A stretch of DNA of 64,000 nt, from NCBI RefSeq assembly GCF_007830515.1, contig NZ_VLKT01000041.1:1-64000 (forward strand). The letters are read 5' to 3'. This document shows, piece after piece, positions 25,313 through 34,165 of this stretch (within the stretch, counting starts at the first letter, position 1; each line of letters opens with the position of its first letter). Position numbers and translations under genes: made by a program. Below the pieces are notes generated by a model. The model made no database searches. It was not told the origin of the DNA and saw nothing but the letters and a program-made list of their open reading frames with translations. This stretch comes from Mesorhizobium tianshanense (GTDB lineage: Bacteria; Pseudomonadota; Alphaproteobacteria; Rhizobiales; Rhizobiaceae).

Positions 25313-27576
25313 CAGCCTGCCTGTTCCGCCTCGATCGCCGCCAGAATCCGTGGCGGTGACATAGGGATATGCGTCATCCGCACGCCCGCGGCGTTCGACA
25401 CCGCATTGGCGATCGCCGCCAGCGGCGGCACGATCGATGTCTCGCCGACGCCACGCACCCCGTAAGGATGGTTGGGATTGGGGATCTCGAGGATCTGCGT
25501 GTCGATCATCGGCAGGTCCGAGCAGACCGGGATGCGGTAGTCGAGGAAGCCCGGGTTCTGCAGCCGCCCGTCTTTGCCGTAGATGTATTCCTCGTTGAGC
25601 GCCCAGCCGATGCCTTGCGCAGCGCCCCCCTGGTACTGCCCCTCGACATAGGTCGGGTGCACCGCCTTGCCCGCATCTTGCACGACCGTGTAGCGCACGA
25701 CCCTCGTGGCGCCGGTCTCCGGATCGACCTCGATATCGCAGATATGGGTGGCGAAGGAGACGCCGGCGCCGTCGGCGACGAGCTCGCTGTGGCCGGCGAT
25801 CGGCCCTCCCGTTTTTCCTGACGCGGCCGCGATCTCCTTCAGCGACAGCGCCGCAAGGTTGCCGTACTTGTCGCCTTTGGCAATCGCATGGCCCTTTTCC
25901 CAGACCACGTCGTCGACCGGGATGTCCCACGTCTGCGCGGCGCGTTCGCGCAGGATCTTGATGGCGTTGCGGGCAGCCGAGATCGTCGCCATGGAGGAGG
26001 AAAAGGTGCCGCGGCTGCCGTCCGTCATGTCGTTGTAGCCGAGGCTGGAGGTGTCGGCGACCACGGCCTTGACCTGTTCATAGGCGATGCCGAGTTCCTC
26101 GGCCGCCACCAGCGACAGCGAGGCGCGCGAGCCGCCGACATCCACGGTTCCGACGGCAAGCGAGACCGAGCCGTCCATGCCGATGTTGAGGTCGGTACAG
26201 GTCTGGCCGCCGAAGTTGAACCAGAAGCCGCAAGCCATGCCACGGCCCTGATTCTTGCCCAGCGGTGCCTTCATATGCGGATGGTTCTTCGCCGCTTCCA
26301 GCGTCGGGCCGATGCCGATCGGGCCGTATACCGGGCCGTAGGATGATCTGGTGCCTTCCTGGGCGGCGTTCCTGATCCGGAACTCGACCGGGTCCATGCC
26401 GACCTCCTTGGCCAGCTCGTCGACGGCACTTTCGACCGCAAAGGCCGCCATCGGCGCCGATGGCGCGCGATAGGCCGCCGTCTTCGGCCGATTGACCAGC
26501 ACCTCGTAGCCGACCGTCTTGACGTTCTCCAGCTTGTAGCAGGCGAACGCGGTCATGGCGCCGAGCTCGGCCCACATGCCGGCATAGGGGCCGCAGGAAT
26601 AGCGCAGCGTCGCCTCGGCTGCGGCGATCGTGCCGTCCTTGCGGGCGCCGATCCTGACGTCGATCGAGGTGGCGCTTGTTGGCCCCGAGGCGCGGAACAC
26701 CTCCTCGCGCGTCATGACCAGCTTGACCGGCCGGCCGGCCTTGCGCGACAGCGCCAGCGCCACCGGCTCGGCCCAGACATGGGTTTTGCCGCCGAAACCG
26801 CCGCCGATCTCCGAGGAGGTGACGCGCAGCTTGGAGACATCCATTCCGAGAAGTTGGGCGCAGTGCTGGCGGTAGACGAAATGGCCCTGCGTGCAGACCC
26901 AAAGGTCGGCGGTGCCGTCGGAGCTGACGCTCGCCACGCAGGCATGCGGCTCGATATAGCCCTGGTGCGTCTGCTCGGTCCTGTAGGAGCGTTCGACGAT
27001 GTAATCGGCCTGCGCAAAACCCTCATGGACATCGCCATGGCCGTACTGGCTGCGCTTGGTGACGTTGGACGGCTTGGCGGGCTTCTCCTCAAGGCCTTCG
27101 GTGAAGATGGTGTCGTTGAGCACGGGCGCTGAGTGCTTCATCGCCTCGTCGACATCGGTCACATGCGGCAGCACCTCGTAGTCGACCTCGATCAGCTTCA
27201 GTGCCTGCCTGGCCGTGCGGGCGTCGACCGCGGCCACCGCGGCCACCGCATGGCCGTCATAGAAGGCCGTCTTGCGCGCCATGCAGTTGTCAAGGATGTC
27301 GTACATGGCGGCATCGCCGTCGGTGAGGTCGGGCAGGTCGGCGGCGGTGATCACCGCCTTCACGCCGGTGAGCTTCTCCGCCTTCGAGGTGTCGATCTTC
27401 CTGATCACCGCGTGCGCGTGCGGGCTTCTCAGAACACGCCCGACCAGTTGGCCGGCCATGTTGAAGTCGGCGCCGTAGCGGGCACGGCCCGTCACCTTGT
27501 CGACGCCGTCGGGACGGATGGGACGCGTGCCGACGGATGTGAAATTGCGAGTGGAGTAACGCGGATCGAAATTCAT
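25312..27576 (-). CDS. Molybdenum hydroxylase large subunit (xanthine dehydrogenase/CoxL family)
   Basis: A 754-aa molybdopterin-binding subunit with the family's order of motifs: GRARYGADF, EIGGGFGGKTHVW, AYRAPSAPMA (active-site loop) and the catalytic glutamate in GVRGVGETSIVPPLAA. The loop is not that of CO dehydrogenase form I (AYxCSFR), so CO is an unlikely substrate. An aldehyde, N-heterocycle or aromatic acyl compound is more likely. No signal peptide is visible, so it acts in the cytoplasm. It assembles with the FeS and FAD subunits encoded upstream. Confidence 0.88.
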   Translation of the reverse strand: MNFDPRYSTRNFTSVGTRPIRPDGVDKVTGRARYGADFNMAGQLVGRVLRSPHAHAVIRKIDTSKAEKLTGVKAVITAADLPDLTDGDAAMYDILDNCMARKTAFYDGHAVAAVAAVDARTARQALKLIEVDYEVLPHVTDVDEAMKHSAPVLNDTIFTEGLEEKPAKPSNVTKRSQYGHGDVHEGFAQADYIVERSYRTEQTHQGYIEPHACVASVSSDGTADLWVCTQGHFVYRQHCAQLLGMDVSKLRVTSSEIGGGFGGKTHVWAEPVALALSRKAGRPVKLVMTREEVFRASGPTSATSIDVRIGARKDGTIAAAEATLRYSCGPYAGMWAELGAMTAFACYKLENVKTVGYEVLVNRPKTAAYRAPSAPMAAFAVESAVDELAKEVGMDPVEFRIRNAAQEGTRSSYGPVYGPIGIGPTLEAAKNHPHMKAPLGKNQGRGMACGFWFNFGGQTCTDLNIGMDGSVSLAVGTVDVGGSRASLSLVAAEELGIAYEQVKAVVADTSSLGYNDMTDGSRGTFSSSMATISAARNAIKILRERAAQTWDIPVDDVVWEKGHAIAKGDKYGNLAALSLKEIAAASGKTGGPIAGHSELVADGAGVSFATHICDIEVDPETGATRVVRYTVVQDAGKAVHPTYVEGQYQGGAAQGIGWALNEEYIYGKDGRLQNPGFLDYRIPVCSDLPMIDTQILEIPNPNHPYGVRGVGETSIVPPLAAIANAVSNAAGVRMTHIPMSPPRILAAIEAEQAG

Positions 27577-27578
27577 CG

Positions 27579-28055
27579 TCAGGCTCCCTTCATCACGCTT
27601 GCGGCGTCCTGAACCGCTCGCACGATCTTGTCATAGCCGGTGCAGCGGCAGAGGTTTCCGGCGAGGCCGAAGCGGATTTCCTCCTCGGTCGGATCGGGAT
27701 TCTTGGCCAAGAGGTCCTTCGCCGCGATCAGGAAGCCTGGCGTGCAGACGCCGCATTGCAGGGCCGCGTGCTCGAGGAACTTCTGCTGCAGCGGATGCAG
27801 CCTGTCGCCATGCGCCATGCCCTCGACGGTCTCGACACGCCGGCCCTCGGCCTCCGCGCCAAGCACCAGGCACGAGCACACCAGCCGGTCGTCGAGGATG
27901 ATGCTGCAGGCACCGCAGTCGCCGGTCCCGCAGCCTTCCTTGGCGCCCGTCAGCCCGAGGCGGTCGCGCAGCACATCGAGCAGCGTCTCGTCCGGTTGGC
28001 AAAGGTACTCGACATTGTCGCCGTTGATTGTCGTTGAGACTGCTACACCAGCCAT
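27579..28055 (-). CDS. Molybdenum hydroxylase [2Fe-2S] subunit
   Basis: A small iron-sulfur subunit of about 158 aa with both cluster sites: GCGTGDCGACSI with a distal Cys for the plant-type cluster, and QCGVCTPGF with NLCRCTGY for the second. It passes electrons from the molybdenum site to FAD. I take the second of two tandem ATGs, which gives a six-base spacing to AGGAGG and a TGATG overlap with the FAD gene. The first ATG (28058) is possible. Confidence 0.9.
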   Translation of the reverse strand: MAGVAVSTTINGDNVEYLCQPDETLLDVLRDRLGLTGAKEGCGTGDCGACSIILDDRLVCSCLVLGAEAEGRRVETVEGMAHGDRLHPLQQKFLEHAALQCGVCTPGFLIAAKDLLAKNPDPTEEEIRFGLAGNLCRCTGYDKIVRAVQDAASVMKGA

Positions 28056-28915
28056 CATTTGCCTCCTGCACGCGCATAGGCGGTCGTGGCGGCCCGCCTG
28101 GCCAGCACGCCCGCAACTTTCCTTCTGAATTCGACGGTGCCCCGCTTGTCGTCGATGGGGCGGCAGGCGCCCGAGCAGACCTTGGCGAGCCGCTCCAACG
28201 TCGCATCGTCCAGCTTGGAGCCGATGAGAACCTCGGCGGCCTCCTCGACCAGAAGCACGGTCGGCGCTGCGGCGCCCACAGCAACGCGGGCCGATTCGAC
28301 GGCACCTTGCTCATCAAGCGTCAGGTTCACCCCGGCGCTGACCACGGCGATGTCCATCTCCGTGCGTGGAATGAAACGCAGATAGGCATCGCCCGAGCGC
28401 GGCGCGCGCCTGTCGAGCAGGATCGCCTCGATGATCTCACCCTTGGCGAGCGACGTCTTGCCCGGCGCGGTCGGCACGGCCTCCACGGGAATCGTGCGCC
28501 TGCCTCCTGGCCCGATAATCAATGCCCTGGCGCCGGCGGCCACCAGCGCCGGCACACTGTCGGCCGCCGGCGAGGCGTTGCAAAGATTGCCGACGATTGT
28601 GCAGCGTCCCTGAACCTGCTTCGAGCCAATCAGCCTGGCCGCTTCGACGACGCCCGGCCATTCCCTCTTCAAGGCCGCGCTCTCTCCCATCAGGGCGCAA
28701 GGGACCGCAGCACCGATGCTGAAGCCCTCGGCTGTTTCCCTGATCTCGCCCAGCCCGTCGATCGCCTTGATGTCGACGATCAGGTCGGGTTCGATAAATC
28801 CGCCTTTCATCCTCACCAAGAGGTCGCTGCCTCCGGCGAGAATGGCGGCCGTACCGGTCGAGCCGGCCAACAGGCCAGCGGCCTCTTCTAGTGAATGCGG
28901 ACGTATGTAGCGCAT
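28055..28915 (-). CDS. Molybdenum hydroxylase FAD-binding subunit (CoxM family)
   Basis: This 286-aa subunit has FAD contact motifs AILAGGSDLLV and TIVGNLCNASPAADS and a C-terminal CO-dehydrogenase flavoprotein domain. It is the first gene of the operon FAD - FeS - Mo - MoaD-like. It hands electrons to NAD+ or another acceptor. No regulator is adjacent, and the upstream 300 bp show no motif I can name. Confidence 0.88.
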   Translation of the reverse strand: MRYIRPHSLEEAAGLLAGSTGTAAILAGGSDLLVRMKGGFIEPDLIVDIKAIDGLGEIRETAEGFSIGAAVPCALMGESAALKREWPGVVEAARLIGSKQVQGRCTIVGNLCNASPAADSVPALVAAGARALIIGPGGRRTIPVEAVPTAPGKTSLAKGEIIEAILLDRRAPRSGDAYLRFIPRTEMDIAVVSAGVNLTLDEQGAVESARVAVGAAAPTVLLVEEAAEVLIGSKLDDATLERLAKVCSGACRPIDDKRGTVEFRRKVAGVLARRAATTAYARAGGK

Positions 28916-29233
28916 CGTCTCCCCTTGGTCATCACAATCCCATCAATCTGTTATAAAGCGTCCCTTCAGAATGGCCATCCGGTTCCTGGCTGCAGGTTTT
29001 TGCGATGCTCAATATTGCACCCGGCTTCAATCCAAACGCCGCGCGTCACCAACGGGTATTCGGATCTCATCCTGGAGGAGCAGACGTGGGTACGCACGCG
29101 CACTCATCAGTTGGCATGATGATCCCGCTGAACGTCCAGTAACTTGTGAAGCCAGATAGACGGTGGACGACAGGTCCGCAAGTCTACCGCATCAGCGACC
29201 ATTTGTCCGCCGAAACGGAATTCGCCAGGCCGG
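28916..29233. other. Intergenic stretch
   Basis: About 320 bp without a supportable gene. It must contain the promoter of the molybdenum hydroxylase operon on the minus strand, but I see no clear sigma-70 or operator motif. Confidence 0.4.
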
Positions 29234-29259
29234 GGAACATTGTCGATAGCCGCGACGTT
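29234..29259 (+). promoter_or_regulatory. EcfG-type promoter
   Basis: GGAAC - 17 bases - CGTT, an exact match to the alphaproteobacterial general-stress sigma factor consensus, 37 bp upstream of the ATG at 29296. Confidence 0.7.
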
Positions 29260-29295
29260 CATAGCGGGAAGGGACGCTGTTTGCGGAGGCCTGTG

Positions 29296-29544
29296 ATGGG
29301 CCAGTTCGAAATGATCGATCTCGTTACCGTCATCAACGACTGCACGACCGGCCGCGCCGCAGGGCGATTGGTGTCGATGGCCAAAGCCGTGGAAGAATTG
29401 CGGGTGCTGACCGGGGACTTCATCTCGCCGGACGAAATCGTGGCCAACGCCCTGTCGCCGGTGGCGCTGCAGCGCGGCTGCGCGGTTCTGTTCGACGAGC
29501 AGCCAGGCGCCGATATCCTGCGCACGCCAGGGCAGGACGCCTGA
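29296..29544 (+). CDS. Hypothetical protein, 82 aa, likely stress-induced
   Basis: I do not recognise a family. The sequence is soluble and mildly acidic (MIDLVTVINDCTTGRAAGRL, LTGDFISPDEIVANALSPVA). The start is supported by GGAGG seven bases upstream and by an EcfG-type promoter in front. A longer in-frame start at 29146 would place the promoter inside the gene and is rejected. Confidence 0.6.
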   Translation: MGQFEMIDLVTVINDCTTGRAAGRLVSMAKAVEELRVLTGDFISPDEIVANALSPVALQRGCAVLFDEQPGADILRTPGQDA

Positions 29545-29628
29545 CTGGCGGAGGACGCCTGAGCGTTACGGAACATCGACAGCCGCGCCAACGGGCGCTG
29601 CGTACGTTGGACGGCGCGGTGCTTCACG

Positions 29629-30099
29629 CTATCCACGTGAGTGAGCCAATAGGAGAAACTCGAATACACCGCCCAACTGGCGGTCGGGGTCAACGGCAAC
29701 AGAGCTGTCGGCAGCGGCATCGTAATGCAGGTCGATAAAGTACTGCGACAACGGGCCGGCCTGCACGGCCACACGCACGGCAAGCTCCTTGTAGCTTTCC
29801 TCCATGCGCGTTAGCGTCTCGATGAGGGTTGCAACCGGCGTCGACTGCGGTGCGGGCTGTTGATAGAACACCGACAGGTCTCCGCCGAAGGCCAACTCCT
29901 CGCCCCTGACCCAGTCAAGCGCCGTACCCGGCGCCACCTCGAGATTGCCCGTTGCAGCATCCCTGACCAAACCCGGCGCGCCGCCGACCCTCGTGATCTC
30001 GCCGTCATCCAGCCCGAACAAGTGTGAGGACGAAACCCGGCTTCCCCTGAAAGGTCTCGCGGTGCTACCTATGCGCGAGAAGGTCTTTGGGGGGCACAT
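29629..30099 (-). CDS. Doubtful hypothetical ORF
   Basis: A 156-codon frame with protein-like composition in its C-terminal two thirds (LIETLTRMEESYKELAVRVA) but no recognised domain and no convincing start. Its first codons overlap the cyclase remnant. It could be the distal piece of a broken gene. Confidence 0.3.
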   Translation of the reverse strand: MCPPKTFSRIGSTARPFRGSRVSSSHLFGLDDGEITRVGGAPGLVRDAATGNLEVAPGTALDWVRGEELAFGGDLSVFYQQPAPQSTPVATLIETLTRMEESYKELAVRVAVQAGPLSQYFIDLHYDAAADSSVAVDPDRQLGGVFEFLLLAHSRG

Positions 30100-30109
30100 G
30101 ATCCTTAAT

Positions 30110-30451
30110 CGCCCTCGAAAGCGTCGAGCGGATTCGAATCAACAGTGACGATGATGTCGCCAAGATTGATCCCGATGCGGAACTTGATGTGCCGATCCTC
30201 AGGAACCCCATATTGCGCTCGACCATGCCGCGCTGGATTTCAACCGCGCAACGCGCCGCGTTGATAACGCTGCCGAACTCGACCAGGAAACCGTCGCCCA
30301 TCACCTTGAACATTCGCCCGCCATGCTTGACTACGGTTGGATCGAAGAACTCGTGGCGAAGCGCGACCAGCGTGCTTTCCTCATTGGCCTCCACGAGCCG
30401 GCTGTAGCCAACAACGTCGGTCGCCACAAGGCCGCCAGCCGGCGCTCAACC
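30110..30451 (-). pseudogene. Class III adenylate/guanylate cyclase remnant
   Basis: The minus strand encodes the N-terminal half of a class III cyclase catalytic domain: ATDVVGYSRLVEANEESTLV, KVMGDGFLVEFGSV, then, after a frameshift, RIGINLGDIIV. The remaining catalytic part is missing, and a further shift separates VERRLAA from VATDVVG. The upstream end runs directly into the inverted repeat of an IS3-family element at 30452. It is not functional. Confidence 0.75.
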
Positions 30452-30772
30452 TGAACCGCGCCGGGTTTTCCGGAGGCCGTTTCGTTTGAGTCACGCGGCC
30501 ATGGCTGGTTCTTCCAGCATGGCATAGTAGCGTTCCTCGGCTTCGGCCAGCGGGATGTTGCCGATGGGCTCCAGCAGCCGGCGATTGTTGAACCAGTCCA
30601 CCCACTCCAACGTCGCGAACTCGACGGCCTCGAACGAGCGCCATGGTCCGCGTCGATGGATCACCTCGGCCTTGTAGAGGCCGTTGATCGTTTCGGCGAG
30701 AGCATTGTCGTAGCTATCGCCGACACTGCCCACCGAAGGCTCGACGCCGGCAGCGGCCCGACGGGCGCTCAA
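30452..30772 (-). mobile_element. IS3-family element remnant (OrfB C-terminus and right end)
   Basis: TGAACCGCGCCGGGTTTTCC starting at 30452 resembles the terminal inverted repeat of IS3-family elements. Just inside it lies the OrfB transposase C-terminus (30491-30772): VGSVGDSYDNALAETINGLY, KAEVIHRRGPWRS, ATLEWVDWFNNRRL, which includes the last catalytic Glu region. The rest of the element is gone. It interrupts the cyclase remnant. Confidence 0.8.
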
Positions 30773-30857
30773 GGATCACGAGAGGCCGCCGGGCCCGACC
30801 GGCTGTCGGTTTGGGGTTGCGGTCGCCGGCTGGGCAGTTATAGGCGCTCCATGCGTG

Positions 30858-30874
30858 TTTACTAATTTAGTAAA
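30858..30874. repeat. Perfect short palindrome in AT-rich gap
   Basis: TTTACTAA-T-TTAGTAAA is an 8-bp perfect inverted repeat with a one-base centre, in a 215-bp gap between the IS3 remnant and the next gene. It could be a regulator site. No nearby gene clearly uses it. Confidence 0.4.
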
Positions 30875-30988
30875 ATTGTCATGTTCCTTAACCATGGCCG
30901 TCAAATCGGATGAGCCTGGAGGCGACTCCATGGCTAAACGGGTGTGGGTAGCGCGCTCTGTGGTCCGCGAATGCGAGCAGTATCGTTT

Positions 30989-31282
30989 TTAGTCTGCGCG
31001 ATCCCTAAGCACTGTCCGTTCGCGCTTCCAATTCGTGATAGAGTCCTGGTCGACCGTGACCAGGTCGCCAATCTTCACGGTCACCTTGCCGTCTTCATCA
31101 TCGACGCGCGTGGCGTAGCCAATTAGCTCAACCTTGATGCCGGGCTTTGCCTTCTTTGGCGCGTCGATGGAGTAGGGAAAGTTGTAGGTCGGGATGCTAA
31201 CGCTCGCGAGGCCGTCCGGGAGTATCTTCAGAATTGTTGCCGTCAGCGTGATTTCATCGCCGATCAGGATATCCCGCGCCAT
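30989..31282 (-). CDS. Hypothetical protein, 97 aa
   Basis: I do not recognise a family with certainty. The sequence reads as a compact beta-rich domain (GDEITLTATILKILPDGLAS, VELIGYATRVDDEDGKVTVK), somewhat like KOW/OB-type small folds. It stands alone with no recognised promoter. Confidence 0.55.
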   Translation of the reverse strand: MARDILIGDEITLTATILKILPDGLASVSIPTYNFPYSIDAPKKAKPGIKVELIGYATRVDDEDGKVTVKIGDLVTVDQDSITNWKRERTVLRDRAD

Positions 31283-31579
31283 CCCATGATTCTGGTGTGG
31301 CTTTGGCTGTCGTCAAGCGGAACATTAGCCCTTCCTAACAGTTTGATACAGGCAGTGGGCTGTATGTGCCCCCCTCTGTCCACTGCAGATGCCGGTGAAG
31401 CCCGCGCTCGGTATGGGGCGCGGGCCTTACCATGGGCGGGCGCTCAATGTATTGAACGGCCGACCGGCGGACTTTGAGGAGCTGCACGCGGCGCCGATGT
31501 CTCGGGGATAGCGCAGTGCTGCTCGGGTTGCCTGGTGCCGCGTCAAATCAGTTCAGCCCTTGCACGCGGGGCGTTGTTC

Positions 31580-32116
31580 TCAGCCTTTGCGCCGCTTGGA
31601 CACATCTTCTTCCGACGTGGGCTTTCCTTGTCCGGCGTTCTCGCCAATCCCGGACTTGGCGGCAAAACTATAAAGAAGGCCTGCCACGACAAGCACCAAA
31701 AGCGTGCCGAGCACCGCCACCTGCCACAGACCTAGCCCGCACGCCACGCCAATTGCGCCAGACAGCCACATGCCTGCACCGGTCGTCAGCCCGTGGATCT
31801 CTCCTCTCGAAAACAAAATCGATCCGGCAGCAAGGAACGCGACACCAGCGGTAACCGCTTCGACAACACGAATCGGATCGACCTTCACGGATTCCTGCAG
31901 AAACATCGGCGCGTGAACGATTTCAATCGTCAGAATACCGAAAGTAGCCGCTGCCACGCAGACCAGGATATGGGTGCGAAGCCCGGCGGGCCGATTTCGC
32001 CACTCGCGTTCGAAACCGATCGCAGCACCGAAGATCGTCGCCAGTAGAAGCCTCGCCGCAATAACTGGAAACGGGACGTATGTCGGATGGCCGAATTCTT
32101 GGAAAAGATATTGCAT
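31580..32116 (-). CDS. MgtC/SapB-family membrane protein
   Basis: A 178-aa inner-membrane protein with four to five hydrophobic helices and the family signature GAAIGFEREWRNRPAGLRTH. MgtC proteins modulate F-type ATP synthase and are linked to magnesium and acid stress. The start is the ATG giving MQYLFQEF, because the longer frame upstream lacks family similarity and would span the EcfG-type promoter at 32141-32165. A second, frame-damaged family member lies at 45686. Confidence 0.85.
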   Translation of the reverse strand: MQYLFQEFGHPTYVPFPVIAARLLLATIFGAAIGFEREWRNRPAGLRTHILVCVAAATFGILTIEIVHAPMFLQESVKVDPIRVVEAVTAGVAFLAAGSILFSRGEIHGLTTGAGMWLSGAIGVACGLGLWQVAVLGTLLVLVVAGLLYSFAAKSGIGENAGQGKPTSEEDVSKRRKG

Positions 32117-32140
32117 GAGCAGCCCAGGGTGACCGGCCAC

Positions 32141-32165
32141 AACGTGCTCGGGCCGGCCAGGTTCC
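32141..32165 (-). promoter_or_regulatory. EcfG-type promoter for MgtC gene
   Basis: On the minus strand GGAAC - 16 bases - CGTT, exact consensus, with the -10 element 24 bp upstream of the mgtC-like ATG. Confidence 0.7.
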
Positions 32166-32366
32166 CCATGGTCTGCCGGAGGGAGCGCCGGCCTCCACCT
32201 GCGAAGTTCACCCCGAACACCTTCCCAGGTTTGTCGGGGGGCGGCCGGCACTAGTTGGGCGGGGGGCTTGATAAGGCGCCGGCCTAACGGATTGGGGATC
32301 CGCTGCCGCTGGATAGTACCGCGTATGGCAATTCGGGCAATTCCGTGATCGCGGAGGGCCCAGCAG

Positions 32367-32813
32367 CTATGACGGCGCCCTGACGGCGCACTTGGGAAAC
32401 TGGCCATTGGCTCTGTCCTTCATCGCCTGATTTACCTCCGACTGAGTGGCGCAAGCACGGCCGTCAAACTTCACCCCGAAGCCTTTCGCTTCAAGACACC
32501 GGACTATGTAACGGTCTCTCAGCCCCTGGTTGACGTCGTAGGTTGTCGTTGATCCCGGAATATTAACCGCCCCTATCGTGTTGCAGGAGACCACGGTCCC
32601 GTACGTGTTGCACTGGACCGTGCCGGGGTTGCTGTAACCAGGGTGGTAATCAGTTGCGATCGATTGCGGAATATCCCTGAAAGAGGCGATTTTGCACTGG
32701 TCGACCGCCGCAACTGTGGAGCGCAAGTCGACGCCTGGCTTGAAAACGATAGGCGTTGGCCCGGTCTGACAGCCTGCAAGTATGACGACAGCAAGTAAAA
32801 ACGGTTTGCGCAT
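32367..32813 (-). CDS. Putative lipoprotein, 148 aa
   Basis: The N-terminus MRKPFLLAVVILAGCQ is a lipoprotein signal with lipobox LAGC (lipidated Cys15). The mature part has several cysteines (VQCNTYGTVVSCNT, YIVRCLEAKGFGVKF, ACATQ) that may pair. GGAGGGGGG lies before the ATG. The fold is not recognised. It is a stand-alone gene. Confidence 0.7.
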   Translation of the reverse strand: MRKPFLLAVVILAGCQTGPTPIVFKPGVDLRSTVAAVDQCKIASFRDIPQSIATDYHPGYSNPGTVQCNTYGTVVSCNTIGAVNIPGSTTTYDVNQGLRDRYIVRCLEAKGFGVKFDGRACATQSEVNQAMKDRANGQFPKCAVRAPS

Positions 32814-33096
32814 GAGTGATTCCCCCCTCCGCGCAATGGACGTCAAAAGCTTCGCCCTCGCAAGGTCGCGTTTGACGTTTTCAGCATGGGCAGTAACGGA
32901 GAGCGCATCACATCCACTCTGCCGCCGGATACTCAAAAAATCGTCGGCCTTCAGATTTCCAGTGCCTCCCTCAGTGGATGGCAATCGCGACCGAACTGCA
33001 CGAGAAATTTCTAGCGGAACGCCATTCCCCTACGGCTGGCCGTCCGGGAATCGACAGGTTGACTAAGCGCTGATGGATTGGGCATAGAGGCCCCAA

Positions 33097-33170
33097 GGTC
33101 TGAGGGCGGGACGGTGACGCATCGGTCTGCAAAACCGACGTAGTGGGTTCAATTCCCACTCAGACCTCCA
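33097..33170 (+). tRNA. tRNA-Cys (GCA), unusual D-arm region
   Basis: A 74-nt sequence folds as a tRNA: acceptor GGTCTGA/TCAGACC, anticodon stem TCGGT/ACCGA with loop CTGCAAA (anticodon GCA), T-arm GTGGG-TTCAATT-CCCAC, discriminator T73 and encoded CCA. U73 and GCA are cysteine identity elements. The D-arm has only three base pairs and position 8 is G instead of the nearly universal U. It may be an accessory tRNA copy or a pseudo-tRNA. Confidence 0.8.
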
Positions 33171-33408
33171 GCTCCTGGCGCTGATTTTCCGCTGTAATCG
33201 ATTATAGACGCAAAACGTTGTGCCGGCCTGCCACCGTTGATGCTCCCCCATGTTGCGTCCATGTCGCGTGGACCTGCCGATAGTGGCAGGAAACCAAGCC
33301 AAATCAACCGTGCGCAAGTTTGTACGCAAGATCACTCAAAGGGCTGTGGCGGAGATAGCGGAACCCGAGCTATCATATCCCCGGCTCCGTGGATCGGCAA
33401 TAAAAGGA

Positions 33409-33769
33409 CTACGCGGCTTCTTGAAGGGCACGTTGATTGACGCCGCCCTCGCCGAGGCCCGGACAGCGCTTCGTCCGTAGCGAGCTCCTCCTTGAGCGTC
33501 GCGTTGAGAAGGGCGACAACGTCGCTCTTTCCCATCTGTTCCGCCCAGGCGATCAGAGTGCCATACCGGGCGATCTCGTAGTGCTCGACGGCTTGCGCCG
33601 CCGCTACCAGTCCGGCATCAAGCGCCGGAGCGCCCTGATATTCCTCAAGGATTTCGGAGCCTTCCTCGAGGATGCCGTCGATCGCCGGGCAAGTCTTGCC
33701 GCGCGCTTGTTTGCCGAACGCTTCGAACACCTCCTCTAGGCGCCGATCGGGGAATATCCGGTCGACCAT
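33409..33769 (-). pseudogene. YciE/YciF-like ferritin-like protein (DUF892), truncated and frameshifted
   Basis: The frame encodes the C-terminal helices of a DUF892 ferritin-like stress protein (FEAFGKQARGKTCPAIDGIL, LVAAAQAVEHYEIARYGTLI). The first helix pair, about 60 residues, is missing. Near ALSG the frame shifts, and the normal ending LGEGGVNQRALQEAA is read only in the next frame, ending at 33409. It is therefore probably non-functional. Confidence 0.75.
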
Positions 33770-33964
33770 GGCTCCAGTGAAGGACGCAGTTTAGTCGCGG
33801 CCGTTTTTTTTGTGCCGGCAATGGAACCTTCAGCGGTCGCTAATCTTCATTCCGAGAACTGATATCGCACTCGGTGTCTGTACAAGATCGGGTCCTTCGA
33901 GGCGGGAAGGTGGAAGAATGCGCTTCGGGAAGTGCCCGGCAAAGCACTAACAAAGGAGGAAGCC

Positions 33965-34165
33965 ATGAATTGGGATCAAATCAAGGGAAAATGGACGCAG
34001 TTCAAAGGCAAGGCCAAGGAGCAATGGGGTGACCTCACCGACGATGACCTCGATCGCATCGAGGGCAATCGAGATCAACTCGTAGGACGCATTCAGGAGC
34101 GATATGGGATCGCCAAAGAAGAGGCAGAACGGCAGATAGATGACTGGTCTACAAGGATAAGCTGA
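33965..34165 (+). CDS. CsbD-family stress protein
   Basis: A 66-aa hydrophilic protein of the CsbD family (MNWDQIKGKWTQFKGKAKEQ, DDLDRIEGNRDQLVGRIQER), expressed in the general stress response of many bacteria. Function unknown at the molecular level. AAAGGAGGAAGCC directly before ATG 33965 fixes the start. The upstream region has GGAAC (33823) but only a poor -10, so EcfG control is uncertain. Confidence 0.9.
   Translation: MNWDQIKGKWTQFKGKAKEQWGDLTDDDLDRIEGNRDQLVGRIQERYGIAKEEAERQIDDWSTRIS

Noticed and set aside
27579-28915. CO dehydrogenase (coxMSL) identity for the molybdenum hydroxylase
   Set aside because: The gene order fits but the active-site loop is AYRAPSAP, not the AYxCSFR of form I CO dehydrogenase.
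33518-33542. A ninth exact GGAAC-N16-CGTT match on the minus strand
   Set aside because: It lies inside the YciE reading frame with no gene start downstream; about one chance match is expected in the window.
33823-33848. Possible EcfG promoter before csbD (GGAAC at 33823)
   Set aside because: The spacing leads to CTTC instead of CGTT, a two-base mismatch in a four-base element, so I do not call it.
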